DNA from: Bacteroidota bacterium
Lineage (GTDB): Bacteria > Bacteroidota > Bacteroidia > AKYH767-A > OLB10
NCBI GenBank assembly: GCA_016714535.1
Contig: JADKDR010000011.1
Coordinates: 62,001-126,000, forward strand
Direction of reading: 5' to 3'
Length of the DNA stretch: 64,000 bases
Each line of letters starts with the position of its first letter. Positions within the stretch are counted from its first letter, which is position 1. Of the stretch, positions 18,501 through 27,213 are shown one piece after another. A program made the translations under genes and the position numbers. A model generated the notes under the pieces. It saw only the letters and a program-made list of their open reading frames with translations, was not told where the DNA came from and ran no database searches.

Positions 18501-20596
18501 CCGTGTAAGGACCACCCAGAGCAGGTGCTGACGAAATAAAATACCCGTCAAATGAGAAACTGGTATCAACGGGTGCTACCCAACTTAAGGTTACTGAGCC
18601 CGAATTGTCGGATACCAGGCAACGTAAAGAAGGAGCATCAGGTTGCGAGAAATTTTGAAAGGTGGCACCATCGATGTTAGACACCGAAGCACATCCAAGC
18701 GAGTCAAGAATTTCTATACGGTAGTTTACGCTGTCTTCGCAAATAGTAATGTTAACCGTATCTGTATATGATGTGGCAGTTGTGCTGTCAATCATATTCC
18801 ATGTGCCTAACGGATATTCCATCCAGATATGATAATACTGAGATGATGAAGATAATAATGGAGTGCGAATGGCATTCCAGGTTAGGTTGGCAAGACCGCC
18901 ACCGCCATTTACTGCATTTAATCGGATGGCAGATACGGTATCGCCCGGTTGCGAAAGTTTTAGTCCGTTGCAATCAATACGCGATTGAAGGTAGTAGAAG
19001 TTAGACATATTTTGTCCATTTGCACCAACGTGTGTATAGTTGCCTTGTGCAAGTGTTTGTATACTGTCTAAAAGCGCGTAGGGCCCGGCTATATTGTTTG
19101 CATGGTAAATCATATAATCAGAAAACACATCGTAGGTATCGGTGGGGGTGGGCCATGTCAGTTTGTATGTCGCCATTGGCTTGCACATTTACACAGTGTA
19201 TTTTCGGGGCCTTCATTACCGGAGGCGCTAATATGGTGATGGCAATGGTTGTAAAAGTAATTCCATTTGCTGGACAGAAATTATCTTTAACTTTTATAAC
19301 AAAATTATAGGTATTGGAAAGATTGACACATCCATTAGTAAACCCAAGGTGATCGCAATTGGTTTCCCAATGAAACTGGGTTCCAGTTCCTGCTACCGCT
19401 TGTGCCGGTGGAGGTGGATTTAAGGTGGCGCAAGGGGGTATAATGCAACCTGCCAAAGGGTTTGTAAAACCGGCACCAAATTCATTGCCCGAGGCTTCCA
19501 ATGTTAATGTTTGTAAATTGCCGGGTAAGTTTGGTACAATATCAAAATCGGTAGCACTCATGAAAAAATCAACAATTTCCCCGGCATATAGCGTGTCTCT
19601 TGTTTCTGTAAACAACCCTGTGTTCGGATTAATAAATGGCTTGGTAACATCCGGTGGGTTGTTAGGAACACCGGTTCCCAATATTGGCTGGCAATTTAAA
19701 AGCGCTATCTGAATTTCACGATAAATCTCTGCTACCAGAACACCACACTTGTAAGCAGAGCATTTTGTTACAGTAACAAAGTTGCCTGGTGTAAAACTTA
19801 AGAAGGATATTATACCAAGATTGCTGTCAATGGCTGCTGGAATATTATTGGCATTTTGGGTTGTGCCCGGCAAGGGACTGGTAAAACTATAATTTGGAGA
19901 ATAACCAAGAGGAGTTGGATTGGTGGCACTCCATGCCCCGCTACTCCATGAATCTAAAGGCTTGCCAAAAGAATAAACCAACGAGTCTAGTTCATCATCA
20001 ATCGCATTATGATTGTATTGAAATGGGTATCCATTACAAATTATGGTATTAGGTATTTCAGCAAATTCAGGCGAAGAATCAAAGCATGGATTTGTATTTT
20101 GACCATTGTAAGGATACATAATGGCACGTAGTGTAAAACCTTGTGAGCCAGGATTAGACAGGTTTGTTATTGCAGCGTTGCGGCAACAGTTGCTATAACT
20201 GAAAATCCACCCGTTGGCGGGAGGTACACCATTCAAGGTGATGGGGTTTGATTCAAAATACCATTCTTCTACTGCGCCTCCCACCTGACCTGGATTGGCA
20301 CACGTTGGGCAGGGGTGAATGCTCGAATTATTAAATCCTTGCGAAGAGATGTCTGTTTGTGTTACCACATTCATCGGAATACTTGTGACACCCGGACAGT
20401 TGTGTACATCCAATGATACCGGAGGACCAAATGGCACCCCGTTGCAATCTCTGTATACTTTAAGGTAAAATCTGAATTGTCCATTTGCCAGGCATTTCCA
20501 AGTGATTTCACCTCCCATAAGGTGAGAAGCTTGTGCTAAATGGGATAACTGAAACACTAAAACAAATACAGCTAGTTTTAAAAAGTTCTTACTCAT
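15545..20596 (-). CDS. Giant fibronectin-III repeat protein with T9SS type B (gliding-motility C-terminal) domain, two frameshifts
   Basis: Reconstructed 1683 aa. Signal peptide MSKNFLKLAVFVLVFQLSHLAQA, then an N-terminal module common in Bacteroidota surface proteins (SHLMGGEITWKCL, FYLKVYRDCNGVPFG). The middle is a tandem array of Fn3-like units (16945-19215). The C-terminus LYIPNAFTPGGSNPIFKPEG, FAVFNRWGQPIYE, WDGTYENADAPQGVYAY is the CHU_C/T9SS type B sorting domain. Two breaks: an extra base in TTT at 19162-19164 (removing it gives NGDIQLTWPTPTDTYD), and a missing C at 17676-17677 (adding it gives EYPQGTWTKIATTPNLFYND). Each correction restores residues that match the neighbouring repeats, and the gene then closes exactly. 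Likely a cell-surface adhesin or matrix protein; partner unknown. Confidence 0.88.
16945..19215 (-). repeat. Four tandem ~190-residue Fn3-pair units inside the giant T9SS protein
   Basis: Unit starts are marked by the recurring pattern 'P..P.L(R/K)C......G...(L/I)(T/S)W..P.DT', near 19210, 18630, 18085 and 17515, a period of about 560 bases. Each unit contains 'AGPYT.IDS', 'DTLQA(I/M)RLN', 'AxLxWNAxxTPLLSTS' and 'DG..F.D'. Units differ in sequence, so the array is old rather than recently amplified. Confidence 0.8.
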
Positions 20597-20620
20597 GTTA
20601 TTAGTTAGGTATTTGGATGC

Positions 20621-20648
20621 CAAATATAGTAAATTGTTCTTCATACAA
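20621..20648 (-). promoter_or_regulatory. Promoter of the Fn3/T9SS gene
   Basis: On the minus strand TTG (20646-20648), 17 bases, then TATATTTG (20621-20628), an exact -7 consensus. A second TTG lies at 22 bases. It is about 25 bases upstream of the ATG at 20596 and supports that start over one at 20653. Confidence 0.65.
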
Positions 20649-20708
20649 AACAAAGAATATATAGGATATCAACGTATTATGACAGTTTTATTAACAAATA
20701 TGATGCAT

Positions 20709-20716
20709 TAAGTTTG
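20709..20716 (+). promoter_or_regulatory. Possible -7 element of the Nudix regulator gene
   Basis: TAAGTTTG matches TAnnTTTG. It overlaps a possible TTG start at 20714, so translation more likely begins at the ATG at 20774. No -33 TTG is seen. Confidence 0.4.
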
Positions 20717-20773
20717 AAAGACAAAGAAAATTTTGATGCAGTAAATCGATACTTTTATGCCGTTCAATCCTTT

Positions 20774-21466
20774 ATGACTAATCAGTTAAATCAGTATAAC
20801 AATTCATTCAGTATCGACTGCGTGATCTTTGGCTTTGACGATGGCGACCTCAAAGTGTTGCTAATTGAGCGTGCCGAAGAAGTTTATATTGGTCAATTGG
20901 CGTTGCCTGGAAACCTTGTTAGGGTTGATGAAAACATTGATGATGCTGCCGCCAGGATCTTGTATGAACTAACCGGTTTAAAAAATACGCATCTTGAACA
21001 ACTTTACACTTTTGGTGATGTTGGTCGGCATCCTTTAGGCAGGGTTATAACAATTGCCTATTTTTCTTTGATTAATGTAAAACACCAACTACTGCGACCA
21101 ATGTCAACATTTGCTGCAAGGGCAATTTGGGTTTCGGTTAAAGAGGTTCCAAATATGCCATTCGATCATAACCATATATTTTCGAAGGCGATCGAACGGT
21201 TGCGAAATAAAATAAGATATCAACCGATTGGCTTTGAGTTATTACCGCGAAAATTCAGCCTTTCGCAGCTTCAGAATTTATATGAATCTATATTGCAAAT
21301 ACCGCTTGATAAGCGCAATTTTCGGAAGAAAATTCTCAGCTTTGAATTACTTCACGAATTGCCCGAAAAACAAACTAATGTATCGCATCGTGCTGCAACG
21401 CTTTTCGAATTTGATAAGGTAAGATATGAGCATTTATGCTCGCTTGGATTTAATTTTGAGTTGTAG
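20774..21466 (+). CDS. Nudix-domain transcriptional regulator, NrtR/AraR-like
   Basis: 230 aa from the ATG. N-terminal Nudix domain: SIDCVIFGFDDGDLKVLLIER, with the Nudix helix at PGNLVRVDENIDDAAARILY. The C-terminal winged helix has the family motif FELLPRKFSLSQLQNLYESIL followed by LDKRNFRKKIL. This two-domain layout defines NrtR, which represses NAD genes, and the Bacteroides AraR-type sugar regulators. The canonical Nudix box REUxEExGU reads RILYELTGL here, so two acidic catalytic residues are missing. It is therefore probably a ligand-sensing regulator and not a hydrolase. Its neighbours (Fn3 protein, lytic transglycosylase) do not reveal a regulon. The 20714 TTG would add 20 residues. 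Confidence 0.85.
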   Translation: MTNQLNQYNNSFSIDCVIFGFDDGDLKVLLIERAEEVYIGQLALPGNLVRVDENIDDAAARILYELTGLKNTHLEQLYTFGDVGRHPLGRVITIAYFSLINVKHQLLRPMSTFAARAIWVSVKEVPNMPFDHNHIFSKAIERLRNKIRYQPIGFELLPRKFSLSQLQNLYESILQIPLDKRNFRKKILSFELLHELPEKQTNVSHRAATLFEFDKVRYEHLCSLGFNFEL

Positions 21467-21478
21467 CCAAAACCTTGT

Positions 21479-22837
21479 TTAAGGTTGGGTTTGTTTCGTT
21501 TTCTGTGCAAGCAATTCATACTTGCGCGCAAGTGTCTTGTTTCCTTGCCTTGCATAAGCAACTGATAGAGTATCGTATACAGAGGCATTTTGAGGATATA
21601 ACTTTTCGTTTAAATGAAGTAAACTGATGGCTGAAGTAACTTTAAGATTCTTCATTAATTCTAACGCTGCCATATTTAATTCGCTGGCGGTAAGGCCATC
21701 AACTTCCTGTGGCAATTGATTGGTTGATGCCAATTCTCCATTAATAAAAAGAAAAACTTCTTTGAATTTTTCGAAATTCACTTTTCCAGATAACAAGTCT
21801 TGCTGATAGCTTTTTAATCCCTGCTCAAGCAGTGAGGTGTTTTTAGAAGTAGTTTGGTTATATGCGTATATGAATTTGTCGCCAGTATGCTCGTAAACGG
21901 TGTCTGAAGTGTTCATCATTTTTGTGAAATTTGACATACAAGCAAGCACTAGTTGCGAATAATTTTGCGATTGATTCTTAAACTGACCAGCCTCTGTAAT
22001 CCAAAGTTGTTTTATGAATTCTTTACCTCCTGTTTGTGGACATACTTTTTCTACAGCTGCATTTACATTGCCATAGCCGGCATTGTAAATATGCATGGTT
22101 AGCAACTTAAACCATAAGTCATTTCTATCGAATACAATACCATTTTGTTGGCAAACTTTTTTGGCAAGCGGCATACAATAGGTACGGATAAATTTTGCAG
22201 AGGCAGCGGCTGAGCGTTCAAAATTTTTGCGTTCATCCATTTTTTTATTTACGCGTAAGCCCATTGATCTTGCAACATCAGGCATTAACTGAAATGCTCC
22301 AACAGCGCCAGCAGTGCTGCGTGCAGCTAATTTTCCAGGACTTTCAATTAATAAGATGGCCTGCGCATACCAAGGGTCGGTATCATATTTTTTAAATATT
22401 GGAATAGCTGCGTTTACTTCATCTATTGCATTGACAAAATCATAAAAATCGCCTTTGCCTGCTGTTACATTTAAAGCTGTATTACTGTCTAGACTAAAAC
22501 AATTGCGTATACTACATTTAACTTCGGCCTTACGGGGTTCTGTTTGCGATTTCCATTGCTTCGTATTTACTGTTAATATTGGTGTGCGCGAATGGGCAAT
22601 ATTAACTACACTGCTATCAGGATGATTGCTGATTATTTGTTGCCAGAAATTAACCTGTGGTAGTTGATGCCAATCATTTAGTAATTGTGTACAACTTACA
22701 AAGCGTGAAGGCACCACGTTGTAGCCATCACATACAAAGGTCTGTTTTATCTGATCTGTACTTTGCGCAGTAAGCAAACTGGTAGCGCTAAGTATAATCA
22801 ACAGAATCAGAAGGTTAGAAAATTTGGAATATCTCAT
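21479..22837 (-). CDS. Lytic transglycosylase (SLT domain), exported
   Basis: 452 aa from the ATG at 22837 (MRYSKFSNLLILLIILS signal peptide, cleavage near LLTAQ). The SLT/GH23 domain lies around residues 155-290. The catalytic glutamate is in ILLIESPGKLAARSTAGAVG, followed by GAFQLMPDVARSMGL and HIYNAGYGNVNAAV, the usual E, 'GA.QLMP' and 'YN.G' motifs of MltD/Slt70-type enzymes that cleave peptidoglycan with 1,6-anhydro product formation. No LysM repeats follow. The C-terminal 100 residues contain a TPR-like end (AISLLHLNEKLYPQNASVYD). Periplasmic wall turnover is the likely role. Confidence 0.88.
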   Translation of the reverse strand: MRYSKFSNLLILLIILSATSLLTAQSTDQIKQTFVCDGYNVVPSRFVSCTQLLNDWHQLPQVNFWQQIISNHPDSSVVNIAHSRTPILTVNTKQWKSQTEPRKAEVKCSIRNCFSLDSNTALNVTAGKGDFYDFVNAIDEVNAAIPIFKKYDTDPWYAQAILLIESPGKLAARSTAGAVGAFQLMPDVARSMGLRVNKKMDERKNFERSAAASAKFIRTYCMPLAKKVCQQNGIVFDRNDLWFKLLTMHIYNAGYGNVNAAVEKVCPQTGGKEFIKQLWITEAGQFKNQSQNYSQLVLACMSNFTKMMNTSDTVYEHTGDKFIYAYNQTTSKNTSLLEQGLKSYQQDLLSGKVNFEKFKEVFLFINGELASTNQLPQEVDGLTASELNMAALELMKNLKVTSAISLLHLNEKLYPQNASVYDTLSVAYARQGNKTLARKYELLAQKTKQTQP

Positions 22838-22997
22838 TTTACAACTTTGCATCTTAACGATACCTAAGGCAATATTAGTGCCTCAAATCGTTTATTTAAA
22901 TTAAAGATTACGTCAAAGGCTGCAAGATAATAATTGAAATCAATTCGAAAAAATTAATTTAACGCATCTGTTAACAGGGGAATGTTCATAGTATGAT

Positions 22998-24905
22998 TTA
23001 GTGGATTGCCTTATACAAGCCTTGTTGTAATTTTATTATACCAGACTCTTCAAGCCAATTTAACAGCTTAACTAGTTTTTGTATATTCATAATAGATAAC
23101 TGTATGTGTATATGTTCCAGTGGCTTGGGTTCATCTTGCAGAATTGCCAATATTTTTTTTCCTGCTTTATCAAATTCAGCTTCATTTAATCCTATTTGCT
23201 TTTGCAACAGGCAGAAATCGCAGGTTCCGCAGCGCGAAAGATTTTTTTCTTCAAAATAATGGAGCAACAACATATTTCGGCAGTGCGAAGTACTGCTGGT
23301 ATAGTTTGCCATTGCTTGTATCCGTTTTATGTAGCGCTCTTTTCTGAATTTGTACACCTCATTCGAAAAGGAAATGTTATCTAATGGCAAACGTTCCTCA
23401 AGCAAAGTAAGTTGAGGGTCATCTGTATTGGGTAAATAGTCGATAGCTCCGTTTTTGTGAAGGTAGTTCAATTTGGTAGCCACCTGGTCTATCGAAATCT
23501 TGCACCGCTGCGCAATTTCGTTTTCATTAATAGGCGCGTAGGAGTCAAAAAGGCCTTCGTAGCTGCGTAGCAATGTTTTTATGAATTCATCCATTGCTTT
23601 GTTTAACATCTGAAAATTGTAAAGTGCAGTGCCATCTATTTTAATCATTATGCGCGATGCCATATAAAATTGATCGCTTAGGCTGATGTAGCCTTCTAAC
23701 TGTAATAAATTCAGAACGACACTAACATGTATAGGAACAAAATTATAGTTTTTGCAAAATTGAAGAAGATCAAACGAAAAGGTTTGGTCTTTGCCTGAAC
23801 CTATTGGCAATGATAAAAAGTTGAAAAGTGCATTATATACTTGTTGCACTTTTTCAATAGGAGGGAAGTTAAGTTCGGGCCTATTTGCAAGTTCATTAAT
23901 ATCGCGATTATTGTAAAGTAATACCGCATAGGCTTTTTGCTCATCTCTGCCTGCTCGTCCCGCTTCCTGATAATATGCTTCCAGATTATCAGGTATGTCA
24001 AAGTGAATTACCGTGCGCACATCCGGCTTGTCTATGCCCATTCCAAAGGCATTGGTAGCTACTATTAATCTGGTCTTTCCCGAAATCCACGCCTCTTGCT
24101 TTTTATTGCGGTCTATGCTTTTTAAACCTGCATGATAGAAGTCGCTGGTTATTCCAAGCGATTTAAAATGCGAAGCAATCTGCTCAGTTCTTCTGCGGTT
24201 ACGAACATAAATAATACTGGTGCCCTGAACTTTTTGTAAAATATTTTGCGCTCTTTTCTCTTTGTTCTCTTCTTTAAAAACCATGTAGTTAAGATTGGCT
24301 CTTGCAAAACTTTTGCGAAATATATTTTCCTTTTTAAAAGCAAGTTTTTGCATAATATCCACTTGAACTTCTGTAGTGGCAGATGCTGTAAGCGCAAGTA
24401 CCGGTACCTTTGGATGAAACTTGCGTATTTCTGCTATTTTCAAATAAGGTGGCCTGAAATCATATCCCCATTGCGAAACGCAATGAGCTTCGTCTACCGC
24501 AATAAGATTAACTTTCATCTTTGCTATTCGTTCTTGCACCCAGTCTACCTGCAATCGTTCGGGAGATAAGTAGAGGAATTTCGTATTTCCATATACACAA
24601 TTATCTAATACTAAATCCAATTCGCGATAGCTCATTCCTGAAAAAACTGCAACAGCATTTATATTTCGCTTTTTAAGATTATGAACCTGATCTTTCATTA
24701 ACGCTATCAATGGCGACACCACCAAACATATGCCTGCATTGCAAAGTGCGGGTACTTGAAAGCAGATTGACTTTCCTCCTCCTGTAGGCAGCAATGCCAA
24801 AGTATCATTGCCTTGCAGCACTGAATCAACAATTTCTTCCTGCAGTGGCCTGAAGTTATCGTAATCCCAATATTGCTTAAGTATTTGATGAGGCGTCTTT
24901 TGCAT
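22998..24905 (-). CDS. recQ: ATP-dependent DNA helicase RecQ
   Basis: 635 aa. Helicase core: 'FRPLQEEIVDSVL' (motif 0), Walker A LLPTGGGKSICFQ (Lys45), DEAH box IAVDEAHCVSQWGYDFRPPY including the RecQ aromatic loop, and the motif V/VI block FGMGIDKPDVRTVIHFDIPD ... YYQEAGRAGRD. The RQC zinc-binding part is near the end (CRNMLLLHYFEE, CGTCDFC) and a wing-like segment precedes it. No HRDC domain is present; the last 50 residues are a short helical tail. This matches the RecQ2-type proteins of Bacteroidota (about 630 aa). Role: 3'-5' unwinding in recombination and repair. Confidence 0.94.
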   Translation of the reverse strand: MQKTPHQILKQYWDYDNFRPLQEEIVDSVLQGNDTLALLPTGGGKSICFQVPALCNAGICLVVSPLIALMKDQVHNLKKRNINAVAVFSGMSYRELDLVLDNCVYGNTKFLYLSPERLQVDWVQERIAKMKVNLIAVDEAHCVSQWGYDFRPPYLKIAEIRKFHPKVPVLALTASATTEVQVDIMQKLAFKKENIFRKSFARANLNYMVFKEENKEKRAQNILQKVQGTSIIYVRNRRRTEQIASHFKSLGITSDFYHAGLKSIDRNKKQEAWISGKTRLIVATNAFGMGIDKPDVRTVIHFDIPDNLEAYYQEAGRAGRDEQKAYAVLLYNNRDINELANRPELNFPPIEKVQQVYNALFNFLSLPIGSGKDQTFSFDLLQFCKNYNFVPIHVSVVLNLLQLEGYISLSDQFYMASRIMIKIDGTALYNFQMLNKAMDEFIKTLLRSYEGLFDSYAPINENEIAQRCKISIDQVATKLNYLHKNGAIDYLPNTDDPQLTLLEERLPLDNISFSNEVYKFRKERYIKRIQAMANYTSSTSHCRNMLLLHYFEEKNLSRCGTCDFCLLQKQIGLNEAEFDKAGKKILAILQDEPKPLEHIHIQLSIMNIQKLVKLLNWLEESGIIKLQQGLYKAIH

Positions 24906-24995
24906 GAAGTTATAATTGCAAAGCGAATGTACGTTGAATTTTATTTTGTTAGAAAGATGTTCTTGTAATAATCAGTGGAAAAAAATCAAGGATGA

Positions 24996-25919
24996 TTAAA
25001 CCTGACCTGCTAATAGGTAAAGCACTGCCATGCGGATTGCCACACCATTTTCAACCTGGTTTAGTATGATTGAATCGGCATGATCAGCAACTTCACTGGT
25101 CACTTCAACACCACGATTAATTGGACCCGGATGCATAATGGTGATAGGTTTATTCAATTTCTGAAGGCGTTCTAAATTTAAACCATACAAGGCAGTATAT
25201 TCTCGCAACGAAGGAAAGTATTTAGTATCCTGACGCTCAAGTTGAATACGAAGCATGTTTACTGCATCGCACCAATTCAACGTTTTTTCCAAATCGGTTT
25301 CTACCTTTACTCCAAGGCTTTCTATATAGCGGGGCATCAGGGTAAGCATGCCGCAAACACGCACTTCTGCGCCTAATTTTTGTAAACAATAAATATTAGA
25401 CATGGCAACACGCGAATGCAGGATGTCGCCCACGATGGCAATTTTTTTCCCTTCAAGTTTTCCGAATTTTTCGCGCAAGCTATAAGCATCAAGCAATGCC
25501 TGAGTAGGATGTTCATGAGCGCCATCACCGGCATTAATAATGGTGGCATCTACGTGCTGGCTTAAAAAATGGGGCGCACCTGCTTTTGGATGTCGCATAA
25601 CTATCATATCCACTTTCATGGATAAAATATTTTGAACCGTATCTATAAGTGTTTCACCTTTTGATACCGATGAAGAAGATGCTGCAAAATTGAGAATATC
25701 GGCACTTAGCCTTTTCTCGGCCAGTTCGAAAGACAGCTTTGTACGTGTGCTGTTTTCAAAAAAAAGATTTGCAATGGTCACATCGCGCAAGGATGGAACC
25801 TTCTTAATGGGACGATTAATTACTTCTTTAAAATTATCAGCCGTGTGAAAAATCAACTCAATATCTTGTCGTGTAAGATCTTTTATTCCCAACAAATGCT
25901 TTACTGATAATTGCGACAT
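24996..25919 (-). CDS. pyrB: Aspartate carbamoyltransferase catalytic subunit
   Basis: 307 aa, normal length. It catalyses carbamoyl phosphate + aspartate to N-carbamoylaspartate, the first committed step of pyrimidine synthesis. Motifs: FFENSTRTKLSFELAEKRL (carbamoyl phosphate site S-T-R-T), SSSVSKGETLIDTV, MRHPKAGAPHFL, GDGAHEHPTQALLDAYSL, MLRIQLERQ and MHPGPINRGVEV. It lies 15 bases downstream of pyrR on the same strand, so the two are an operon. No regulatory subunit (pyrI) is in the window, as is common when PyrR is present. Confidence 0.96.
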   Translation of the reverse strand: MSQLSVKHLLGIKDLTRQDIELIFHTADNFKEVINRPIKKVPSLRDVTIANLFFENSTRTKLSFELAEKRLSADILNFAASSSSVSKGETLIDTVQNILSMKVDMIVMRHPKAGAPHFLSQHVDATIINAGDGAHEHPTQALLDAYSLREKFGKLEGKKIAIVGDILHSRVAMSNIYCLQKLGAEVRVCGMLTLMPRYIESLGVKVETDLEKTLNWCDAVNMLRIQLERQDTKYFPSLREYTALYGLNLERLQKLNKPITIMHPGPINRGVEVTSEVADHADSIILNQVENGVAIRMAVLYLLAGQV

Positions 25920-25934
25920 GCCGAAGTTTTATTT

Positions 25935-26465
25935 CTATTTTACAATTAATATTTCATCTATTCCTTCAGTTTCTGACCACCTAACTTTAACCTTGTCAGA
26001 AGTAATGGTGTCAATGGCAATGCCTGTATAGTCGGGTGCTATGGGCAAATGCCTGGCGTATTTGCGGTCAACCAGCACCAATAGTTCCACTTTTTGTGGA
26101 CGCCCATAGTCAAGCAATGCATCTAATGCAGCTCTAATGGTGCGGCCTGTGTACAAGACATCGTCCATCAATATTACTTTTTTATTCTCAACTGCAAAGT
26201 TAATGCTGGTAGGTGCCGGAGTTGCTAACTCATCGCGTCTTCTGAAATCATCGCGATAAAAGGTAATATCCAAACTGCCTTGCTGTATGTTGTTATTGGT
26301 TGCTTTAAGTAAGGCGCATATGCGTTGGCATACGTAGATTCCGCGTGGCTGTATGCCAATAAACACGGTATCATCAAAATTTAAATGATTCTCGCTTAAT
26401 TGATAGCAAAGTCTTTTAAGTGTTACATCAAATTGTAAACTGTTAAGTATGGTTAATGGCTGCAT
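25935..26465 (-). CDS. pyrR: PyrR bifunctional pyrimidine regulator / uracil phosphoribosyltransferase
   Basis: 176 aa from the ATG at 26465 (MQPLTILNSLQFDVTLKRLC); an in-frame ATG at 26495 adds an unconserved ten residues. PRPP-binding motif VILMDDVLYTGRTIRAALDA, the early block FIGIQPRGIYVCQRI, and the loop FYRDDFRRRDE are typical of PyrR. In Bacillus PyrR binds pyr leader RNA. In Bacteroidota its enzymatic UPRTase activity may matter more, and I see no anti-terminator leader structure here. It precedes pyrB in an apparent two-gene operon. Confidence 0.93.
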   Translation of the reverse strand: MQPLTILNSLQFDVTLKRLCYQLSENHLNFDDTVFIGIQPRGIYVCQRICALLKATNNNIQQGSLDITFYRDDFRRRDELATPAPTSINFAVENKKVILMDDVLYTGRTIRAALDALLDYGRPQKVELLVLVDRKYARHLPIAPDYTGIAIDTITSDKVKVRWSETEGIDEILIVK

Positions 26466-26539
26466 ACGGGCCACAAAAATAAAAATTACTTTCACGTAGT
26501 GTTAGTATTTGTAAAATTCTATTTTTGAAAAAAAATCAA

Positions 26540-26908
26540 ATGGCCTATAACGAAAAACTTGCTGACCGTGTGCGCGAAATATTCGCTATAACGCACGACC
26601 ATGTAATAGAAAAAGCGATGTTCGGTGGATTATGCTTCATGGTAAACGATAAAATGTGTGTTGGTGTAGAGAAGGAAAGATTGATGCTACGCATCAATCC
26701 TGATATATATGAGGAATTAATTACCAAAGAAGGTTGCATACCAATGAATTTTACTGGCAAAGTTATGCGCGGCTATGTTTTTGTTAATGTAGAAGTATTA
26801 AACACAAAACCAAAATTGAATTATTGGGTTCAATTAGCTTTGGACTTCAACCAAATTGCAAAATTTTCAAAAAAAAAGAAATCGCCAGCAAAAGCTATTC
26901 GTAAGTAA
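26540..26908 (+). CDS. TfoX N-terminal domain family protein
   Basis: 122 aa from the ATG at 26540; a TTG at 26525 is possible but overlaps a -7-like TATTTTTG. Residues 1-100 match the TfoX/Sxy N-terminal domain: 'YNEKLADRVREIF', then MFGGLCFMVNDKMCVGV and the end MRGYVFVNVEVL. The C-terminal TfoX domain is absent and the protein ends in a lysine-rich tail (KFSKKKKSPAKA). TfoX regulates competence in gamma-proteobacteria; single N-domain versions in Bacteroidota have no established role. Divergent from pyrR. Confidence 0.82.
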   Translation: MAYNEKLADRVREIFAITHDHVIEKAMFGGLCFMVNDKMCVGVEKERLMLRINPDIYEELITKEGCIPMNFTGKVMRGYVFVNVEVLNTKPKLNYWVQLALDFNQIAKFSKKKKSPAKAIRK

Positions 26909-27164
26909 TGCTTGTCGTTTATCAGGTATGAATAGTACAATACATTGTTCTTTATTTCTAGCATAGCCTTAAATAATGTTAAAAGACAAAACTGAATAAA
27001 GCAATTAGAGAAACGTAACTTAGATTTACAACAAGAGGTGTAACTTGCTTGATTACCTTTAGTAAAAAGTTGCCAAACACATGAATGGGTTGTCAGATTT
27101 TTTTAAGTGGCAACTCAATTGCTATTCACATTAAGTTGTGAATTCCTTTAGTGAAACTTAATTA
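26909..27164 (+). other. Intergenic, no gene seen
   Basis: A+T-rich gap downstream of the TfoX-like gene. I see no strong hairpin, RNA gene or coding frame before the promoter at 27165-27191. Confidence 0.4.
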
Positions 27165-27191
27165 TTGGCATACCAATGGATAATACCTTTG
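27165..27191 (+). promoter_or_regulatory. Promoter of the glycosidase-like lipoprotein gene
   Basis: TTG at 27165-27167, 16 bases, then TACCTTTG at 27184-27191 (exact -7 consensus; spacing slightly short). The leader to the ATG at 27214 would be about 16 bases. Confidence 0.55.
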
Positions 27192-27213
27192 CTATAAAAT
27201 ATTAATTACCATT

